A stretch of DNA of 47,853 nt from Ignavibacteria bacterium. Lineage in GTDB: Bacteria; Bacteroidota; Ignavibacteria; Ignavibacteriales; Melioribacteraceae. The notes beneath the pieces were generated by a model. It was not told the origin of the DNA, ran no database searches, and was given only the letters and a program-made list of their open reading frames with translations. The stretch spans positions 1 through 47,853 of the forward strand of contig DAIEQP010000175.1 in assembly GCA_027347805.1 (NCBI GenBank), in the 5' to 3' direction. The position numbers and the translations under genes are program-made. Below are positions 44,159 to 47,853 of this stretch, in pieces. Each line of letters starts with the position of its first letter. Positions within the stretch are counted from its first letter, which is position 1.

Positions 44159-44515
44159 TTAGAAATTTATTGGAATGATAACTTTCTTTTTTGTTTTCTT
44201 TCCGTCTTTTTCGCCAGGTTTGAATTTTACCGAACGGACAGCTTTTACAGCAGCCGAATCACAAGCTGGGCTCAATGCTTTGAAAATACTTGTAGCCAAA
44301 ATTGCACCGGTGGAATCGCAGGTAACCATCACTTGAACCTGGCCTTTAACATTTTTCTTTGTCACTTCTTCAGGCGCTACAACTTTTTTTGCTACTGCTT
44401 CCATACCGCCAATCGGCATTGGAGATTTGTCGCCTTTCTTTTGTGCAACTGAAAGCGTGTTGCCTGCAATTACTAATGCCAATACAATTAAAAGAAATTT
44501 GGTTACAGATTTCAT
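44159..44515 (-). CDS. Small secreted TonB C-terminal-domain protein
   Basis: This 118-residue protein has a signal peptide (about residues 1-24, ending SVAQ) and then only a TonB_C-like domain (GQVQVMVTCDSTGAILATSI, then VKFKPGEKDGKKTKKKVIIP). There is no membrane anchor or proline-rich spacer, so it cannot act as a normal energy transducer. It would be free in the periplasm. Two cysteines (in TCDST and SPACDS) may form a disulfide. A GAGG site supports the ATG and a terminator follows. The role is unknown. Confidence 0.85.
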   Translation of the reverse strand: MKSVTKFLLIVLALVIAGNTLSVAQKKGDKSPMPIGGMEAVAKKVVAPEEVTKKNVKGQVQVMVTCDSTGAILATSIFKALSPACDSAAVKAVRSVKFKPGEKDGKKTKKKVIIPINF

Positions 44516-44589
44516 TTGGGCCTCATTTTATATGTTTGATAAAAACTTCGGCAAACATATTTATCAATTTATTATGATGCAATCCCAAA

Positions 44590-44616
44590 ATAAAAAAAGC
44601 GGACTGAAGTCCGCTT
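44590..44616 (-). terminator. Intrinsic terminator after the tandem TonB_C gene
   Basis: An 8-bp stem (AAGCGGAC with GTCCGCTT, loop TTCA on the minus strand, 44597-44616) is followed on the minus strand by an uninterrupted T-run and TATTTT. It is a strong rho-independent terminator for the sigma/anti-sigma/TonB_C unit. Confidence 0.9.
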
Positions 44617-44623
44617 GTAAAAA

Positions 44624-45664
44624 TTATTTGTCTTTGTTCTTTAATCCCTCTACATAACCACGAATTTCTTCTAAGGTTTTACTTATATGCCTATATACCA
44701 CCTTATCTTTACGAGCATAAAACACATAACCTTCTTTACCTTTAAAAATTCCTTTATAGACAGCTGACTCGTCACCATACTTAATATCTGTATCCAACTT
44801 TTCAGATTTAATTCCTTTTGGAACTCCAAGTGCCTCGGCTTTGTCTGGATTATCACTCAAATTAATCAATGACGCATATGTTTTTTTTGCTTCTTCTGTA
44901 GTTGAGTATTCCCCATAGTTGGGCATCTCTTTTCCATCCAAAGCAAATTTATATGGCAATACAATCCACACTGCAACAGGATTTCCTTTTTGAAGCGCTG
45001 GACTAAATTTACATTTCATCGCAGCGTCAACTGCCGACTGATTGAAAATTTCGTTTTCTGTTTTAATCACTACTGCCTTTTTTGGTGAACCATCTTTGCT
45101 CACCAATATTTTTACATAAACTTTTCCGCTAATATTGTTTTTCTTTGCTTCCTCAGGATAAATTGGCTTTCCAGTCTCTATCAATGCCGGTAATTTTTCA
45201 ACTTCAACAGTAGCATTTATATCCGGATCGGAAATATCTGCTGGCGGCTCAGGTGTTACGCCAACATCAGGAACATTTGACTTATCATCCAGCTTAAAGT
45301 TGATTGGAATTACAACAGTAGCTTTAACTTTTTTATTCTGCTTCGAAACCGCAGGAGTAAATTTTGTTTTCTTTATTGCTTCAATCGCAGAAGCATTTAA
45401 GGTTTCCTGTTCGCTCTTTAGTATTTTTGTTTCAGCCACATTTCCTTTTTCATCAATTGTAGCCTGGACAAAAACTTTTCCCTGGATTCCGGCAAGCTTG
45501 GCAACTTTAGGATATTCCGGTAAAATTGGTGTTAACGGGGCCGGGAAATTCTTTATCTCCTGATTTATTTTTTCAGCATTAATGTCTTTTTTGTGATTAT
45601 CCTTTTGCTGTCCAAACCCAACAAAAGAAATAATTAATAGTAACAACAATATTTTTCTTTTCAT
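44624..45664 (-). CDS. Secreted protein with two TonB C-terminal-like domains
   Basis: This 346-residue protein has a signal peptide (about residues 1-18, ending GFGQ) and two TonB_C-type repeats. The first, about residues 45-115, has VAKLAGIQGKVFVQATIDEKG and FTPAVSKQNKKVKATVVIPINF. The second, about 160-230, has EEAKKNNISGKVYVKILVSKDG and FSPALQKGNPVAVWIVLPYKF. A further 110-residue C-terminal region of unknown type follows. It has no membrane anchor. Its gene follows the anti-sigma gene by 8 bases with a GAGG site, so it belongs to the sigma/anti-sigma operon. A role in periplasmic sensing is inferred only from that position. Confidence 0.87.
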   Translation of the reverse strand: MKRKILLLLLIISFVGFGQQKDNHKKDINAEKINQEIKNFPAPLTPILPEYPKVAKLAGIQGKVFVQATIDEKGNVAETKILKSEQETLNASAIEAIKKTKFTPAVSKQNKKVKATVVIPINFKLDDKSNVPDVGVTPEPPADISDPDINATVEVEKLPALIETGKPIYPEEAKKNNISGKVYVKILVSKDGSPKKAVVIKTENEIFNQSAVDAAMKCKFSPALQKGNPVAVWIVLPYKFALDGKEMPNYGEYSTTEEAKKTYASLINLSDNPDKAEALGVPKGIKSEKLDTDIKYGDESAVYKGIFKGKEGYVFYARKDKVVYRHISKTLEEIRGYVEGLKNKDK

Positions 45665-45672
45665 TTTATACC

Positions 45673-46146
45673 TCAGCTTTGCGGTCTGACGACCACCTCT
45701 TTAACTTTTAGATAAGCTCCCTGCACATCAACCTGAGGCAGGGCGTTCATTAGCAGATTAATTTGTTCGTTCTGTTTTCTGACTTCGCGCGTTAAATCAT
45801 TAAACTGAACTTTGTATTCCTCCGACTTCGAATAGAAAAAGATTGACGCAGCCAGAAGAATTATGGAGAATGAATATGCGATCGCGGTAAAAAATTTATA
45901 TTTATAATTTACTGGTGAAGTTCTGTTTTCAAGCTTATCAATATTTAAAAGAATTTTTTCATCAAGAGATTCCGGATATTCATCAATTGCGTTATGGAAA
46001 GTCGTTTGAAGTAAATTCATCTTCTTAAAATATTCTCTAGCTTCTTCGTCAGCACCAAGCGAAGTAAACAGAATTGGTTCCTTTCCCTTTCCAAGTTCAT
46101 TGTCAAAATAAAGATCAATCATATTTATTAATTCTTCGGTTTTCAT
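45673..46146 (-). CDS. Putative anti-sigma factor, single-span
   Basis: This 157-residue protein has an N-terminal cytosolic part (about residues 1-80, TEELINMIDLYFDNELG, the usual opening of anti-sigma zinc-finger-like domains, but without the Cys/His zinc set). One membrane span follows (about 84-105), then a short coiled-coil-like periplasmic part (VQFNDLTREVRKQNEQINLL). It is encoded 9 bases after the ECF sigma gene with an AGAGG site. Topology and order fit an inhibitor that holds the sigma factor at the membrane. Direct evidence for binding is absent. Confidence 0.8.
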   Translation of the reverse strand: MKTEELINMIDLYFDNELGKGKEPILFTSLGADEEAREYFKKMNLLQTTFHNAIDEYPESLDEKILLNIDKLENRTSPVNYKYKFFTAIAYSFSIILLAASIFFYSKSEEYKVQFNDLTREVRKQNEQINLLMNALPQVDVQGAYLKVKEVVVRPQS

Positions 46147-46155
46147 AGTCGCCTC

Positions 46156-46683
46156 TTATTTAAGAACCATTTTTGATATTTTTTTAATCAGCTTTTCTCT
46201 TGTTAAACGCAGCCGGCTCTTTACAAGATCAGAATCAATACACATCATTTCACCTATTTCTTTATAACTAAATCCGCCATACTCTTTAAGCAGGTAAACT
46301 TCTTTCTGTTCAACAGGAAGTTTGTCAAGTTCTTTCATTACTATCTCCTTTAATTCAAGCTCATCAAACTTCTCTTCTAATTTAAAATCCGAATCAATAT
46401 CAATTTCATCAGCATCGGCAACAGCGTATTGATCCACATGAATTTTTTTGTTTCTGAACAAAGTATAAATTTGGTTTCGAACCGTTGTAAAAAGCCAGAA
46501 TTCGATCTTGCTCGAATCTTTTATCTTATCAAGATTTTCATACAATTTCATAAATGTATTTTGAATTATATCTTCGCAAGCCATCCTGTCCCACAGCATT
46601 TTGAACGCGTAATTATATAACCGTGCTTTATGCCGGTTATAGATCAGTGTAAATTCGATTATTCTCTGCGAAGTAGTCTTCAC
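46156..46683 (-). CDS. ECF-type RNA polymerase sigma-70 factor
   Basis: This 175-residue sigma factor has region 2 (about residues 15-80: YNRHKARLYNYAFKMLWDRM, EDIIQNTFMKLYENLDKI, the -10 recognition helix FWLFTTVRNQIYTLFRNKK) and region 4 (about 118-170: LPVEQKEVYLLKEYGGFSYKEIGEM, helix-turn-helix VKSRLRLTREKL). Region 3 is missing, as in ECF sigmas. The start is GTG at 46683 with an AAAGAGA site. It heads the unit with the anti-sigma and tandem TonB_C genes. Its promoter and targets cannot be read. Confidence 0.93.
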   Translation of the reverse strand: MKTTSQRIIEFTLIYNRHKARLYNYAFKMLWDRMACEDIIQNTFMKLYENLDKIKDSSKIEFWLFTTVRNQIYTLFRNKKIHVDQYAVADADEIDIDSDFKLEEKFDELELKEIVMKELDKLPVEQKEVYLLKEYGGFSYKEIGEMMCIDSDLVKSRLRLTREKLIKKISKMVLK

Positions 46684-46754
46684 AATAAATTCTCTTTATT
46701 ATAAAGATGATTAAACAGGCAAAAAGTTGCCTTACCAAATGCAAAATTTTTTAT

Positions 46755-47339
46755 TTATTTGATAGATGCAAGCACAGAATTCTGCACCTTAAATATTTCC
46801 GATGGGTCGCTCGAAGCTGAAGCAAAGGCTGTTAATTCGAAATATTTGTTTTCGAGGCTGAAAATGATTGTCCGAACTGGCTGATTCACCTGATTATTAT
46901 ACTGAAACGCGGGAATTATTTTCGTTCCTAATTCAATTTTTTCATCATTAAATCCCGAAAATGATTTTCCAAGTCCGGCTTTGATAATTTGTTTATTTAT
47001 TTCAGCAATTCTTTCAAGCTGGTTGATTGAACTGCTCTTTGATTTTTCTTCATTCAAATTGACCATAATAAACTTAATTGTTGCGGAGTAATCATCCTTA
47101 ACAAGCCAGAGATCTGTTGCCAAATGTTCATTATCTTCCGCAACAAACCAGCCCAGCGGAATTTTAATTTCAATTAAGGACGAATTTGATTTTGCAGTTT
47201 TTTCGGTCAGGGGATAATCAAAATTGTAGATTGAAGAATATCCGGTTGCACAGGAATAGAAAAAGAGTGGAAGTAAAAACAAAATCAACCCCCGCTTAAA
47301 TGCGGGAGCTGATTTTAATATTGTTACAAAGATTTTCAT
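46755..47339 (-). CDS. Hypothetical lipoprotein
   Basis: This 194-residue protein has a lipobox FFYSC at about residues 26-30 after a hydrophobic signal with a charged start. The mature part has no recognised domain: it contains IKIPLGWFVAEDN, DYSATIKFIMVNL and a C-terminal FSLENKYFELTAFASASSDP, like small beta-rich envelope proteins. It starts 3 bases after the peroxiredoxin stop with no ribosome site, so it is translationally coupled to it. No function is assigned. Confidence 0.72.
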   Translation of the reverse strand: MKIFVTILKSAPAFKRGLILFLLPLFFYSCATGYSSIYNFDYPLTEKTAKSNSSLIEIKIPLGWFVAEDNEHLATDLWLVKDDYSATIKFIMVNLNEEKSKSSSINQLERIAEINKQIIKAGLGKSFSGFNDEKIELGTKIIPAFQYNNQVNQPVRTIIFSLENKYFELTAFASASSDPSEIFKVQNSVLASIK

Positions 47340-47342
47340 CAG

Positions 47343-47853
47343 TTAGATTTTTCCAACCAAATCTTCACCTGGCACCAGCGTATCTGCGCCTGGTTCCCAG
47401 CTTGCTGGACAAACCTGCTCAGGATGTTCGCGAACATATGCCGCTGCTTTAACTCTGCGTAAAATTTCTTTTGAACTTCTTCCAATGCTGTTGTCATGAA
47501 TATCAATTGTCTTTAAAGTTCCATCGGGATCGATTATGAATGTTCCGCGCAAAGAAAGACCATCAGCTTCAATGTAGGTACCAAATGTTTTGCAAATGTT
47601 TGCTGTCGGATCTGCACCCATCGGATATTTTATTTTACCAATTGCTTTCGATGAATCATGCCAAGCGAAATGCGCAAACACAGTATCAGTACTGAAACTG
47701 ATAACCTCGGCGCCTTCTTTTTTGAACTCATCGTAATGATGCGCGGCTTCTTCTAATTCTGTCGGACAGACAAAAGTAAAATCTGCCGGATAAAATAAAA
47801 GTACAATCCACTTTCCCTTTAATTCGGAAAGGCTCATTGTTTTGAATTCGTTG
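47343..47853 (-). CDS. Peroxiredoxin, AhpC type (5' end outside window)
   Basis: This typical 2-Cys peroxiredoxin reduces hydrogen peroxide and organic peroxides. Visible are the peroxidatic FYPADFTFVCPTE, STDTVFAHFAWHD, GKIKYPMGADPT, RGTFIIDPDG and the resolving cysteine in EQVCPASWEPG. The frame is still open at the last base. Residues before the internal ATG at 47837 read NEFKT, so the N-terminal 15-25 residues lie outside. It leads a unit with the lipoprotein gene 3 bases downstream. Reductase genes (ahpF) are not in the window. Confidence 0.95.
   Translation of the reverse strand, partial: NEFKTMSLSELKGKWIVLLFYPADFTFVCPTELEEAAHHYDEFKKEGAEVISFSTDTVFAHFAWHDSSKAIGKIKYPMGADPTANICKTFGTYIEADGLSLRGTFIIDPDGTLKTIDIHDNSIGRSSKEILRRVKAAAYVREHPEQVCPASWEPGADTLVPGEDLVGKI

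Overview
Organism and character. The window is AT-rich, gene-dense chromosomal DNA. It looks like the Bacteroidota/Ignavibacteriota group, most probably an Ignavibacteria-type organism. Signal peptides end in -SQ/-AQ, and lipoproteins have a short lipobox followed by C-K-K. There are several TonB-family proteins, an ECF sigma/anti-sigma pair and PAS-rich hybrid kinases. GTG/TTG starts are often backed by purine-rich ribosome binding sites. This assignment is inference from gene style, not a database match. I see no rRNA, tRNA, insertion sequence, phage gene or CRISPR array, and no gene-free stretch above 300 bases. The longest gap, 21622-21892, shows nothing beyond two divergent 5' regions. 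Genes at both window edges are cut.  Layout. (1) 1-10751, mostly plus strand: the 3' part of an eight-PAS hybrid histidine kinase; an aspartate-type aminotransferase translationally coupled to ATP-dependent PEP carboxykinase; a GAF/HWE-type kinase on the minus strand; a second aminotransferase; a secreted alpha/beta-hydrolase. (2) 10761-16133, minus strand: shikimate dehydrogenase, a TPR protein, a galactokinase-like protein with degenerate active-site motifs, a small unknown protein and succinyl-CoA synthetase beta. (3) 16291-22336: a small membrane protein and YceI (plus); LolA-like protein, ABC-2 transporter and AmpG-like permease with a large periplasmic insertion (minus); a lipocalin-like lipoprotein (plus). 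(4) 22480-30258, plus strand: Lon-like protease, pyruvate kinase, AmrS-like radical SAM enzyme, then a four-gene run of secreted protein, multi-pass membrane protein, histidine kinase and lone receiver that ends at a strong terminator. (5) 30305-33773, minus strand: sugar nucleotidyltransferase, metK and ahcY. (6) 33940-37103, plus strand: nitronate monooxygenase-like enzyme, an unknown Cys-containing protein, and a secreted ADP-ribosylglycohydrolase whose reading frame breaks at a run of nine A. (7) 37125-38234, minus strand: a beta-barrel-like protein with one CxxCH motif. (8) 38368-43361, plus strand: membrane protein, dxr, rseP, a highly structured intergenic RNA candidate and a TonB-dependent receptor. 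(9) 43358-47853, minus strand: ECF sigma, anti-sigma, a tandem TonB_C protein, a single TonB_C protein, TonB, and a peroxiredoxin plus lipoprotein pair.  How the genes work together. Central carbon metabolism is well represented: aminotransferase plus PEPCK lead to PEP, pyruvate kinase follows, and sucC supplies a TCA step. The methyl cycle (metK-ahcY), isoprenoid synthesis (dxr) and envelope stress/uptake (rseP, sigma/anti-sigma, TonB set) are also present. The most unusual items are the branched RNA at 41378-41528, the four-gene signalling run at 27511-30258, the secreted TonB_C proteins next to the sigma/anti-sigma pair, the degenerate galactokinase, and the A9 frame break in the ADP-ribosylglycohydrolase.
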